Shown piece after piece: positions 8,693-17,129 of a stretch of DNA of 64,000 bases. Source of the DNA: Bacteroidales bacterium (GTDB taxonomy: Bacteria > Bacteroidota > Bacteroidia > Bacteroidales > GCA-2748055); contig JAFGWU010000096.1 of the NCBI GenBank assembly GCA_016936975.1, positions 1-64,000 of the forward strand, given 5' to 3'. The stretch's first letter is position 1, and every line of letters starts with the position of its first letter. The notes under the pieces were generated by a model. That model did no database searches, was not told the DNA's origin, and saw only the letters and a program-made list of their open reading frames with translations. The position numbers and the translations under genes were made by a program.

Positions 8693-11392
8693 TTATTTCA
8701 GAAAGATCATTTTTCGTATGGAACGCTCCGAAGATGTGAACAATTCACAAAGGTAGGTACCACTGCTCAGTTCATTTCCATAACTGTCTTTTCCATCCCA
8801 TGAGCTACGGTAGTGGCCGGGATTTAGAGTATCGTCCACCAGTACGGTTACGGTCCTTCCCGATCTGTCAATGATTCGCAGCAATACATTTTCTGTTTTA
8901 TCTATGGTGTAATGAATGATTGTCTGATTCTTAAAAGGATTGGGATGATTCTCCAGAAAAAAGGTTCCGGTCATTCCAGGAGAAGGGTTAACACCGTCAT
9001 GGACGGAATCGGATGCTATAATGGTTACTACAGCGGCTGAGTTTGCAACAGAGATGAATTGTATGGATTGTTCATTAACGGAGACACTTCCGTCTCGAAC
9101 CCTGATATTGTCGGGATTCTGCAGGGTGTTTTCCGAGTTGAGTGATTCGGCGGTTATCTCTTTCATCGTTGCACTGCCGGGAACAAATAAAGGATCGATC
9201 TGAAGTGTGACAGGGATATCATTGAAGGAGGTGTTGATGATTTTGAAATAGAGGATAGTAGTGTCTGCAGAAAGGGTGGAAACCACGTTTAAATCTGGAT
9301 GGGATCCCGTGGTTTCAATGAAAAAGGGCGCATAGTGGTCCCTCCAGAGTTTCATGACCACGTAGTTGGGAGCAGGGAACCATCCTGTATTATTAAAGTT
9401 GATGAAGGCATTGTTCCATGCACTGCCTGCATTCTGGTGCCTGAGGAACAGCGCTGGACCGCCGATTTCAAAATCTTCCCCCTGCTTTTCAAAGGTGTTG
9501 AGCATCCCCCCGGCATACAATCCGCATCGCCAGTCGATGGGTGACCATACGTTCCATTCCGACATGTAAATCCTGATGTCGGGATTGGAGGAATTCTGAA
9601 TATGTTGACTTAATGATTCCAGGAAGTCATGATACTGGATTACCCCTGATCGGTAATTTTCAATTGCTTCGTAATGATGGGTGCTGATGTAATCGATCAG
9701 GTCGGCACATTCATTCAGAAGGGCGATATTCCAGTTCTGGTCGAAACTTCCGCTTCCGCAGGCAATGATTTTTATTTCCGGATCAATGGCCTTCAGGGCC
9801 GGGACAAACACCTTCAGGTAATTAATGTAGACATTGACATCCCGGGTCAGCCATATTTCGTTACTGATCTCCCAGAGCTTCACCCGGTAGGGTTCAGGAT
9901 GTCCGTTGGCCTTGCGAACAGCTCCCCAGGTCGTGGAAGTATCCCCGTTGCAGTACTCAACCCAATGTTGGGCCTCTTCGATATATTCCTGCTGTGGTGT
10001 GATATGATAGCGGTGTCCGATATTGATAACAAGGAGGGGTTCTGCACCGAGCTGTTCACACATTGTCATAAACTCATCTGTTCCATAGGAATTGACATCC
10101 CTGTCGTTCCAGGCTTCGATGGGGTAGGCGCGGCGTTCATGCTGGGGACCGATCCCGTCCTTCCAGCGGTAGAGCTCAGCGAAATAACCGCCCGGCCACC
10201 GAATGACCGGCGGCCTGAGAGAGTCGATGGCTGCATACAGGTCGGGTCGAAAGCCATGATTATCGATGGCATCCTGCCCCATCAGGCTCACCTGGTCGAG
10301 GTAAACGGTTCCCGTATCGGTTATGACGATCTCGAGCGTCCCGTTTTTGATGGATGAGGTAGGATGCAGTTGCAGTGGATATTCCTGCCATTCGGCACCC
10401 GGAGCGCCGAGATCCTGTTCCGCCATGACAAAGCTCTGGTTCAGAAGTCTCACTTTCAGGGTTCCGGCACAGGACCCGCGTGCCCAGAGGGATCCGGTGT
10501 AGCGCTGGCTCTTTATGTGGAACTCATCCTGCTTTAATCCGGCCTCACCGGCTGACCTGTTGACTATTCTGACACTTAAGTCGTTGTTCAGGGCATCCCC
10601 GGAAGCATAGATAGCGGGAGAACCTGATTTTTCCCAGTGATCAAAGACGGATTCGGTTTCAGAACTGATTACGGGGAGCCCGCTGAACAGGGTGTCTCCG
10701 CCGGGGATTCCCCGCACCACTATATTCCTGAAAGCAGACCTGGTGGCCCATGTCCCTATCCCGGCACACCCGGTAAGATGCGCGGCGTCATCCGTAAAAT
10801 CGAACAGGGTGTTCCCGTCCATCTTTACCTGGAAGTGGTTGCCTTCACACCGGATGCTTACGTTGTACCACTGCTCCGTTTCAACGGCACCCGGTACCTG
10901 GAGCTCATCAAGAACGCCCCATCTTCCCTGCCCGCTGATGCCCTTTTCGATGGCATGGGACGTATTGCTCCATCCTCCGGCATTGAACCAGTAGAAGTTA
11001 TCCCCGTCGGCCCGGAACATCACCAGGAAACCTTCGGCTCCGTCGGTTCGCTTTGCCTGCAATGAGAGCTCATAGTCTGCCCATGCCTTATCACCGAACA
11101 TCAGCCGGATGTTTTCAGCCAGTGAGGATTGAAAAATGGTCTCATCCTCGATTTCCCATATTCCTTCCAATGAACCCGTCATTTCAAAACTCCGGTTCCA
11201 TACCTGTTCTCCCCATAATCCGCCGTTAACGGAATTATAGATGTGTTCCAGGAAATGGCCGTAGACCTTCTTGTCAATGGTGTGCAGGACATTATCAGGA
11301 TTGACGGTGTAGGTGGTTTGAGCGCTGAGGATACCCGGACTGATCAAACACGGGATAAGAACCAGGAGGAGATTTGCCTTGAATCGATTCAT
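8693..11392 (-). CDS. GH51 alpha-L-arabinofuranosidase with T9SS tail
   Basis: The start at 11392 gives a signal peptide, MNRFKANLLLVLIPCLIS, cleaved near LSAQ; an in-frame ATG at 11404 is also possible. The protein opens with the GH51 signature KKVYGHFLEHIYNSVNGGLW, carries an inserted lectin-like beta-sandwich (about residues 80-210), a further carbohydrate-binding-like region, then the (beta/alpha)8 domain. The acid/base is Glu512 in WEISNEIW and the nucleophile Glu612 in YMSEWNVW. The end is a FlgD-like T9SS sorting domain beginning ENHPNPF and ending KMIFLK. It should remove arabinose side chains from arabinan or arabinoxylan at the cell surface. It lies beside a pectate lyase on the same strand, which fits pectin use. 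Confidence 0.9.
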   Translation of the reverse strand: MNRFKANLLLVLIPCLISPGILSAQTTYTVNPDNVLHTIDKKVYGHFLEHIYNSVNGGLWGEQVWNRSFEMTGSLEGIWEIEDETIFQSSLAENIRLMFGDKAWADYELSLQAKRTDGAEGFLVMFRADGDNFYWFNAGGWSNTSHAIEKGISGQGRWGVLDELQVPGAVETEQWYNVSIRCEGNHFQVKMDGNTLFDFTDDAAHLTGCAGIGTWATRSAFRNIVVRGIPGGDTLFSGLPVISSETESVFDHWEKSGSPAIYASGDALNNDLSVRIVNRSAGEAGLKQDEFHIKSQRYTGSLWARGSCAGTLKVRLLNQSFVMAEQDLGAPGAEWQEYPLQLHPTSSIKNGTLEIVITDTGTVYLDQVSLMGQDAIDNHGFRPDLYAAIDSLRPPVIRWPGGYFAELYRWKDGIGPQHERRAYPIEAWNDRDVNSYGTDEFMTMCEQLGAEPLLVINIGHRYHITPQQEYIEEAQHWVEYCNGDTSTTWGAVRKANGHPEPYRVKLWEISNEIWLTRDVNVYINYLKVFVPALKAIDPEIKIIACGSGSFDQNWNIALLNECADLIDYISTHHYEAIENYRSGVIQYHDFLESLSQHIQNSSNPDIRIYMSEWNVWSPIDWRCGLYAGGMLNTFEKQGEDFEIGGPALFLRHQNAGSAWNNAFINFNNTGWFPAPNYVVMKLWRDHYAPFFIETTGSHPDLNVVSTLSADTTILYFKIINTSFNDIPVTLQIDPLFVPGSATMKEITAESLNSENTLQNPDNIRVRDGSVSVNEQSIQFISVANSAAVVTIIASDSVHDGVNPSPGMTGTFFLENHPNPFKNQTIIHYTIDKTENVLLRIIDRSGRTVTVLVDDTLNPGHYRSSWDGKDSYGNELSSGTYLCELFTSSERSIRKMIFLK

Positions 11393-11503
11393 GATGTGTT
11401 GCATGTGAAGGGTGGAGTGGTTATATTAAATGCAATATAATGAAAAGAAACAAAAATGTTTTTTTTTCGGGAGCGGAAAAGCGTTCATAATGCCGGTATG
11501 ATA

Positions 11504-11848
11504 TTATTGATGGACCCTAACCATCTTTTTCGTTTCCAGTATTCTTCCGTCAAGATACAATTCATAGAAATAGATCCCGGCCTTCAGTCCGGAGCCGCCA
11601 AGGTGAAGCTGTTATCGGTCTGCTTCACGGAACTCATCCACGGGCACGGCCTCCTCAAGATCCAGTTTCCTCAAATTCGATAAAGAATCGACCACATCCA
11701 TCAGGGTGCTGTGGAACAATTCATTCCTGCCTTCAAGAGGCAGGACATCCAGTACCTCCTGTGCCTGCAGCCGGACGGTACTGAAACAGAACAACAGAAG
11801 AAAGGGACAGGACAAACTTATGAGCAGGCGGTTGAATCTTAATTTCAT
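11504..11848 (-). pseudogene. Broken small T9SS cargo gene with in-frame stop
   Basis: An ATG at 11848 starts a clear signal peptide (MKLRFNRLLISLSCPFLLLF...LQAQ) followed by about 48 residues without recognised domain. A TAA at 11612-11614 stops it after 78 codons. The same frame then continues for 35 codons and encodes GLKAGIYFYELYLDG and ETKKMVRVHQ, the typical last strands of a T9SS sorting domain, before TAA at 11504-11506. The conserved tail after the stop shows that the gene was once longer. Either a point mutation killed it, most of the middle was deleted, or the stop is a sequence error. It lies between GH51 and PL1 genes on the same strand. Confidence 0.6.
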
Positions 11849-11884
11849 AACAGGGAGATTAAGTTATTGAATCGGTTCGGAAGT

Positions 11885-13792
11885 TTATTGCTTGACAATA
11901 AGGCAGTATCGCTTTTCACTGCCGGACTGCAGGATTAAAAGAAAGGGTCCGGGAACGACCTGTGAATTGTTATGGGTGGTCCCGTCCCAGGCAAATTGAT
12001 GGTGGCCGGAAGCGATCCTTTCATCCGTAAGGATGGCTATGGATCGACCGTAAAGATCGTGGATGCTCAGTGTCACATGGGTTTCCCTGTCGATGCTGAA
12101 TGCAATCCCGGTCTGCTCTTTAAATGGATTGGGAAAGACCTTTACATCACCAAAGCGGTGCAAAGGAGCCATTCCCACCCATTCGGAAACTTTAACCTTT
12201 ACAGGATCGCTGTATAGTGATGCCGTTTCATCATTATAGGCTCGGATGCGGTACTGATAGTCACCATAGGAAGAAACCGTATCCCTGGCCACCGAATCGT
12301 TTGCAGGCAACACACACACCTCTGTGAATCCGTTGCCGCCGCTCCTCTCAATAGAGAACCCGGTTTCATTGTCAGAAAGATCCTTCCAGGAGAGTTTCAC
12401 GACCTTTTCACCGGTCATTTCCGCCAGGAAATCTGCAGGCCGGTAAATAAAGTCCGGCCAGATGATGAGCCCGTTTATATATTCCTCGAGGTTGGTGTAG
12501 CCGTCGCCGTCGCGGTCGAGGTTCCGGTCGGCGGGATCAGCCGGGTCGAGCCCGGCGGTCAGTTCCCAATCATCTGCCATGCCATCATGATCATTGTCAT
12601 CGGGAGCGTCAGCGCTGTTCAGAAGGGGCCATCCTCCTACTTCCGAAGGGGAATCGATAATCGCTCCTGTCCGGTTGATGATATCCTCAATGATCCGATG
12701 ATCCACCGCATCACGTACCGGGAAGCTGGCTCCCGCATGTGCCAGGACGGAAGAGTAGCACATCACGGCGGGTTCCATGGAAACCGGGTCAACCTGGAAT
12801 GGACCCTCCTTCAGGATGGTGTCGAGCTCGCTTTCCGTGGCTTTCCGGCCAAGGATATAGATTCCCTTTGAGTTGTTTTCCGTAACCAGCGGGTAGCCGG
12901 TAACAAAGTTGCCATCCAGATAGAGTTTGCATGTTCCGTCAACCTGGAAGATCTGGTCTTTTTTTACTGTCGAAGGCCCGTATCTGTAATAGTTATTCTG
13001 CCAGTTTGCATCGGCATTTTCTCCGCCATATGCCCCGTAACCGGACCAGTTATAGATGACGTTGTTAACGATGTCTATGAGGTCCCGTTCTCCTGTGCTG
13101 CCGGCATAAGAGTCGAGTCTTGGTGTACGGCTGTTGCAGCTGGCAATAAGGTTATGATGATAGGATCCCCCGACCTGGCCGTCCCATCCCGCAGCCATGG
13201 AATGCGCCCCCTTAGAGTGCTTGGAGTTCATCAGGGCCTCGCTCAGGATGCAGTACTGAACGGTGCTCCGGCCAGTCTCATGGGTCAGGTCCAGGTCGGA
13301 ATCAATGGACCAGCTGAAGGAGCAGTGGTCCAGAATAATATTCTGGCACGACCTCACCGACAGTGCATCCATGTCACAGCCGGAAATGGAGCAATCCTGC
13401 TCGTCTCCCGGCCTGAACCGGAGGTATCTTACGATAATGTCATGACAGTTGTCAAACATGACATTAAAATTTTTCAGGCAGATGCCTTCGCCAGGAGCCG
13501 TTTGACCCGCTATCGTGATGTAGGAGTCATCTTTAACCCGAAGCTCGCTTTCAAGGTTAATGGTTCCGGAAACCCTGAACACAATGGTCCGTTTCTGGTT
13601 CGTGTTGGTGGTAAGTGCCCTGCGCAAACTGCCGGCACCATCATCCTGCAGGTTCGTTACTTCAACGACAATACCGCCTCTTCCCCCTGCCGCATACCTT
13701 CCAAAACCCTCTGCTGTGGGAAATGCGGGCTGTTGGGACAGTACCTCCGCTGAAAATATGCAGAGGGCGATAAAAATGGGAAATATCTTCAT
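11885..13792 (-). CDS. PL1-type pectate lyase with FN3-like domain and T9SS tail
   Basis: After a signal peptide (MKIFPIFIALCIFSAEVLSQ) comes FPTAEGFGRYAAGGRGG and a right-handed parallel beta-helix with VFRVSGTINL, ITIAGQTAPGEGI, IIVRYLRFRPGD and HSMAAGW, which is the pectate lyase family 1 pattern found in secreted Bacteroidota enzymes. A thrombospondin-type-3/calcium-binding segment with DRDGDGYTN follows, then a fibronectin-III-like domain (RPADFLAEMT...YRIRAYNDET) and a T9SS tail beginning VFPNPFKEQTG. It should cleave polygalacturonate by beta-elimination outside the cell. It is the first gene of a leftward series with GH51 and divergent from the hybrid regulator, which is a plausible regulator by position. 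Confidence 0.88.
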   Translation of the reverse strand: MKIFPIFIALCIFSAEVLSQQPAFPTAEGFGRYAAGGRGGIVVEVTNLQDDGAGSLRRALTTNTNQKRTIVFRVSGTINLESELRVKDDSYITIAGQTAPGEGICLKNFNVMFDNCHDIIVRYLRFRPGDEQDCSISGCDMDALSVRSCQNIILDHCSFSWSIDSDLDLTHETGRSTVQYCILSEALMNSKHSKGAHSMAAGWDGQVGGSYHHNLIASCNSRTPRLDSYAGSTGERDLIDIVNNVIYNWSGYGAYGGENADANWQNNYYRYGPSTVKKDQIFQVDGTCKLYLDGNFVTGYPLVTENNSKGIYILGRKATESELDTILKEGPFQVDPVSMEPAVMCYSSVLAHAGASFPVRDAVDHRIIEDIINRTGAIIDSPSEVGGWPLLNSADAPDDNDHDGMADDWELTAGLDPADPADRNLDRDGDGYTNLEEYINGLIIWPDFIYRPADFLAEMTGEKVVKLSWKDLSDNETGFSIERSGGNGFTEVCVLPANDSVARDTVSSYGDYQYRIRAYNDETASLYSDPVKVKVSEWVGMAPLHRFGDVKVFPNPFKEQTGIAFSIDRETHVTLSIHDLYGRSIAILTDERIASGHHQFAWDGTTHNNSQVVPGPFLLILQSGSEKRYCLIVKQ

Positions 13793-14041
13793 AAGACTGG
13801 ATCAAGCCTGTTAAACTTGTTAAAAATATATAATTCAAACTGCTCCTCCAAATAGACATACTCTTTACGGCATCAATCATTTAACAAAGCATCGTGACAG
13901 ACATCCGGCAACAGTACGGATAACGGTGGACCAACTGAATAATCAAACATTATCCCTGTTCAGGTGTTTAACGGATGATAATGCGTTCAGAAACGCTTGA
14001 TTAACCCCGGTAATTACTCCAACCTATAATACTGACCCAAC

Positions 14042-16036
14042 ATGGACACAGGAATTATCCGGTCTGAAATTCCTTTTAAGCTATGCCACAATTTCATCAT
14101 CAAATATCTTGGCAGAAATCTCAGAATAACCATATTGATATCTATATGCACCCTTCCGGTTTTTTCCGGGAACGATTTCTCTCAGCCTGACAGGAGAGAA
14201 TCAATTGCATTGGGTTCAGCCGTTAACGGTTTCCCAGGATTACAGCTGTTCCCGGAAAAAGTGAATGCGTCTGTCCTCCCGGTGGCGTCCACCGGAATTC
14301 TGCAGAATGGCAGAACCTGGCTTTTTATGACACTCATCCCGATCCTGTTCGGACTGCTCTTTATTATCCGGAAATATGAAATAACGCGGATAAAGATGAG
14401 AAACCAGATGAGCATAGCAAGGATTGAGACAGATAAACTTAAGGAACTGGATCATCTGAAATCAAGGTTCTTCGCGAATATATCCCATGAGTTCAGAACC
14501 ATTTTAACTTTAATAAAAGGACCACTTGAGCAATTGATGGATGAAAATCCTGAACTGCGAAACAGGAAAACATTCAACCTGATGCATTCCAATGCCACCC
14601 GGCTGCTGGAATTGATCAATCAGCTTCTTGACCTAGCACGGATCGAGAGCGGACATTATAAATTGAAAGCAGGGAAGGGAGACCTGGCGGCTACTGTCAG
14701 GAATCTGGTCATTCCTTTTGTTCCTTTTGCCGAACAAAAAAGGATAAAGATACATGTAACCACAGATCCCGAAATGGAGCCTGATGAGGTAAGGGATGAT
14801 TTTTATTATGACCGCGATATAGTCGAGAAAATCATTAACAACCTTCTGTCCAATGCAATCAAATACACTCCTGCCAACGGACGGGTTGATGTAAGGGCAA
14901 CTTTTGATAAAAAAGCAGGACTTGCTGAGATTGTCGTTCAGGATAACGGTATCGGGATTCCGGAAGAAAAATTACCATATATTTTTGACAGGTTTTACCA
15001 GGCTGAGGGATTAAATGACAAGCACTATGAAGGCTCGGGAATAGGATTGTCCCATGTCCATGAGCTTATAAAGGTTCATAAAGGTGAGATTTATGTAAAT
15101 AGTAAGATGGGTACGGGTACTCTGTTCACTATAAAACTCCCTGTGGCGAGAAGATATTTTTCCGATGCTCAGGTTTTTACAGAGGAACCAACGCCAGAGG
15201 CCATCCATGGGATGAGAGAACCTGAAGTACCCGGACTGAACAAGTTTAGATTCGGCCCTGCATTATCACAGGAGGAGGAAACAGAAAAACCATGGATACT
15301 GATTGTTGAGGATCGTGCGGACATGAGAGAGTATATCACAGGAATTATTAATTCTGAATACAGGGTCATACAGGCTCCTGATGCAAAGCAGGGATTCCGG
15401 ATGGCCGAGGAATTTATTCCTGATTTGATCATAAGTGACATTATGATGGCGGATGTTGATGGATTTGAATTCTGCAGGAAAATAAAAACCAGTGAAAAAA
15501 CCAATCACATCCCCATCATCCTGCTGACGGCAAGTGCAAATCCGAACGACAGGATTACGGGTCTGGGGGAGGGTGCTGACGATTATCTGACCAAACCTTT
15601 TCATGCCAGGGAATTACTCATAAGGGTAAATAACCTTATTCAAATCCGGAGAGCCCTCCGGGAAAAGTACAGCACGGTCCCTGTTATCAATCCGGGGGAG
15701 ATACGGGTTACCTCCAATCATAAAGCATTCATGGAGAGGCTCCACGATTTGATTGAGAAGAATATAGATAACTACAATTTCAGTGTGGAGGAGCTTGTTA
15801 AGGAAGCAGGGATGAGCCATTCCCAGCTTCACAGAAAATTAAAAGCGGTTACGGATATGTCGGCGAACCAGTTGATCAGGTCGGTGAGGATGCATCATGC
15901 GATGGAATTGCTGCAAAAGAATGCCGGAAATATTTCTGAGATTGCTTATATGGTAGGTTATGATGATCCGGGCTATTTCACTAAAACATTTCAAAGATTT
16001 CATGGAAAGCTGCCTTCAGAGGTCATGAAGAAGTAG
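14042..16036 (+). CDS. Hybrid histidine kinase-response regulator-AraC protein lacking the periplasmic sensor
   Basis: The order is: N-terminal hydrophobic stretch (about 28-42), short segment, membrane helix (about 93-110), HisKA with His149 in FFANISHEFRT, HATPase with NNLLSNAIKYTP, DNGIGIP and GSGIGLSHVHEL, a receiver domain with Asp466 and Lys518, and an AraC-type helix-turn-helix (580-664). This is the cytoplasmic half of the hybrid two-component systems that control polysaccharide genes in Bacteroidota. Those proteins are usually about 1300 residues with a periplasmic beta-propeller and Y_Y_Y domain. Here only about 50 residues precede the membrane helix. It faces away from the pectate lyase gene, so control of that locus is inferred. 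What it senses is unknown. Confidence 0.85.
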   Translation: MDTGIIRSEIPFKLCHNFIIKYLGRNLRITILISICTLPVFSGNDFSQPDRRESIALGSAVNGFPGLQLFPEKVNASVLPVASTGILQNGRTWLFMTLIPILFGLLFIIRKYEITRIKMRNQMSIARIETDKLKELDHLKSRFFANISHEFRTILTLIKGPLEQLMDENPELRNRKTFNLMHSNATRLLELINQLLDLARIESGHYKLKAGKGDLAATVRNLVIPFVPFAEQKRIKIHVTTDPEMEPDEVRDDFYYDRDIVEKIINNLLSNAIKYTPANGRVDVRATFDKKAGLAEIVVQDNGIGIPEEKLPYIFDRFYQAEGLNDKHYEGSGIGLSHVHELIKVHKGEIYVNSKMGTGTLFTIKLPVARRYFSDAQVFTEEPTPEAIHGMREPEVPGLNKFRFGPALSQEEETEKPWILIVEDRADMREYITGIINSEYRVIQAPDAKQGFRMAEEFIPDLIISDIMMADVDGFEFCRKIKTSEKTNHIPIILLTASANPNDRITGLGEGADDYLTKPFHARELLIRVNNLIQIRRALREKYSTVPVINPGEIRVTSNHKAFMERLHDLIEKNIDNYNFSVEELVKEAGMSHSQLHRKLKAVTDMSANQLIRSVRMHHAMELLQKNAGNISEIAYMVGYDDPGYFTKTFQRFHGKLPSEVMKK

Positions 16037-16121
16037 AATGCGGTTCCGGGATCAGGCACAAAAGAGATATTTATACCATTTTATGACAAAAATTTACCAC
16101 TGCCTGCCCATTCGTGAACCC

Positions 16122-16129
16122 TATCTTTG
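16122..16129 (+). promoter_or_regulatory. -7 promoter element for peroxiredoxin
   Basis: TATCTTTG matches the Bacteroidota -7 consensus TAnnTTTG and lies 37 bases before the chosen start codon at 16167. No convincing -33 TTTG was seen. Confidence 0.5.
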
Positions 16130-16166
16130 CCTTTATTCATTCTAAATAAACTTAAATATGATAATC

Positions 16167-16883
16167 ATGAAAAACAAATTCTTATTTATTGCCGTATTTG
16201 CTATCTCTGTCCTTCATTTGAAGGCCCAGGAAATAACGATACCTCAGATTGGTTCCAGGGCCCCTTCATTCTCTGCCATATCCACCCAGGGATTAATAGT
16301 TTTTCCGGAAGATTTTGGAAGTAAATGGAAAATATTGTTCTCACATCCCAAGGATTTCACTCCTGTTTGTTCATCCGAATTACTTGAACTTGCCTATGAA
16401 CAGGAATTTTTCTATGATTCAGATGTGGAGCTGGTTGTTATGTCTGTGGACCTGATCAGTCAGCATTACAGCTGGAAATATGCTTTGGAGGAAGTTCGTT
16501 ATAAGGACAGGGAACCGGTACAAATTAATTTTCCGATCATTTCTGACAATGACCATAAGATTTCAAAGCTTTACGGGATGATTCATACTGAAGAAGATTT
16601 CAGTCAGAATATCCGGGGTGTATTTATTATTGATCCGGATAATTATATCAGGTCCATCCAGTATTATCCAAATGAAGTCGGGAGAAACATTGAGGAGATA
16701 AAAAGAATGTTGATGGCCCTCAAGGAGACCCATGCAAATAAAAACCTTGTAACACCGGCCAACTGGCATAAGGGAGACGATGTAATTGTCCCTGTTTTGA
16801 GCCGGGAAGAGAAGGAGAAACTGGATACACCGGAATCCGAACTCTATAAGCTTACCTGGTTTATGGTTTTCAGAAGGCAGTAG
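16167..16883 (+). CDS. Exported 1-Cys peroxiredoxin (Prx6 type)
   Basis: The start at 16167 gives a signal peptide, MKNKFLFIAVFAISVLHLKA; another ATG three codons earlier (16158) is less likely. The mature protein is a full Prx6-type peroxiredoxin with LFSHPKDFTPVCSSEL, in which Cys68 is the peroxidatic cysteine, and the long C-terminal domain with ATPANWHKGDDVIVP-like sequence. No second cysteine is present, so it is a 1-Cys enzyme. Most family members are cytoplasmic; the signal peptide sends this one to the periplasm, where its thiol reductant is unclear. It has its own promoter-like element and terminator, so it is monocistronic. Confidence 0.9.
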   Translation: MKNKFLFIAVFAISVLHLKAQEITIPQIGSRAPSFSAISTQGLIVFPEDFGSKWKILFSHPKDFTPVCSSELLELAYEQEFFYDSDVELVVMSVDLISQHYSWKYALEEVRYKDREPVQINFPIISDNDHKISKLYGMIHTEEDFSQNIRGVFIIDPDNYIRSIQYYPNEVGRNIEEIKRMLMALKETHANKNLVTPANWHKGDDVIVPVLSREEKEKLDTPESELYKLTWFMVFRRQ

Positions 16884-16914
16884 GTCATTTTTGATTTGAA
16901 TCGTTGTTCTTAAG

Positions 16915-16951
16915 GCAGGCTGGCCGATTCATGGCCGGCCTGCTTTTTTTT
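16915..16951 (+). terminator. Rho-independent terminator
   Basis: The arms GCAGGCTGGCC (16915-16925) and GGCCGGCCTGC (16933-16943) pair with one G-T and are followed by a run of eight T. It lies 32 bases after the peroxiredoxin stop. Confidence 0.85.
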
Positions 16952-17129
16952 CGGGCCATGGATATTTGGATCAGGGTCACATAATATATTTCACGATTGG
17001 GAGTTTACTCTTAATAACATGGATACAGGCTCATAAGTTCTGATGTCAGTTATTTACGTATTTTAGAGCCGGATCACACCGAAATGGGAATTACTTTTGA
17101 AAGACAGAGAAACAGAAAGGATCCGAATC

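Noticed and set aside
17097-17129. TTG start of the penicillin-binding protein
   Set aside because: ATG 17130 gives a normal short cytoplasmic tail; the TTG extension (KDRETERIRI) adds nothing recognised, although it cannot be excluded.
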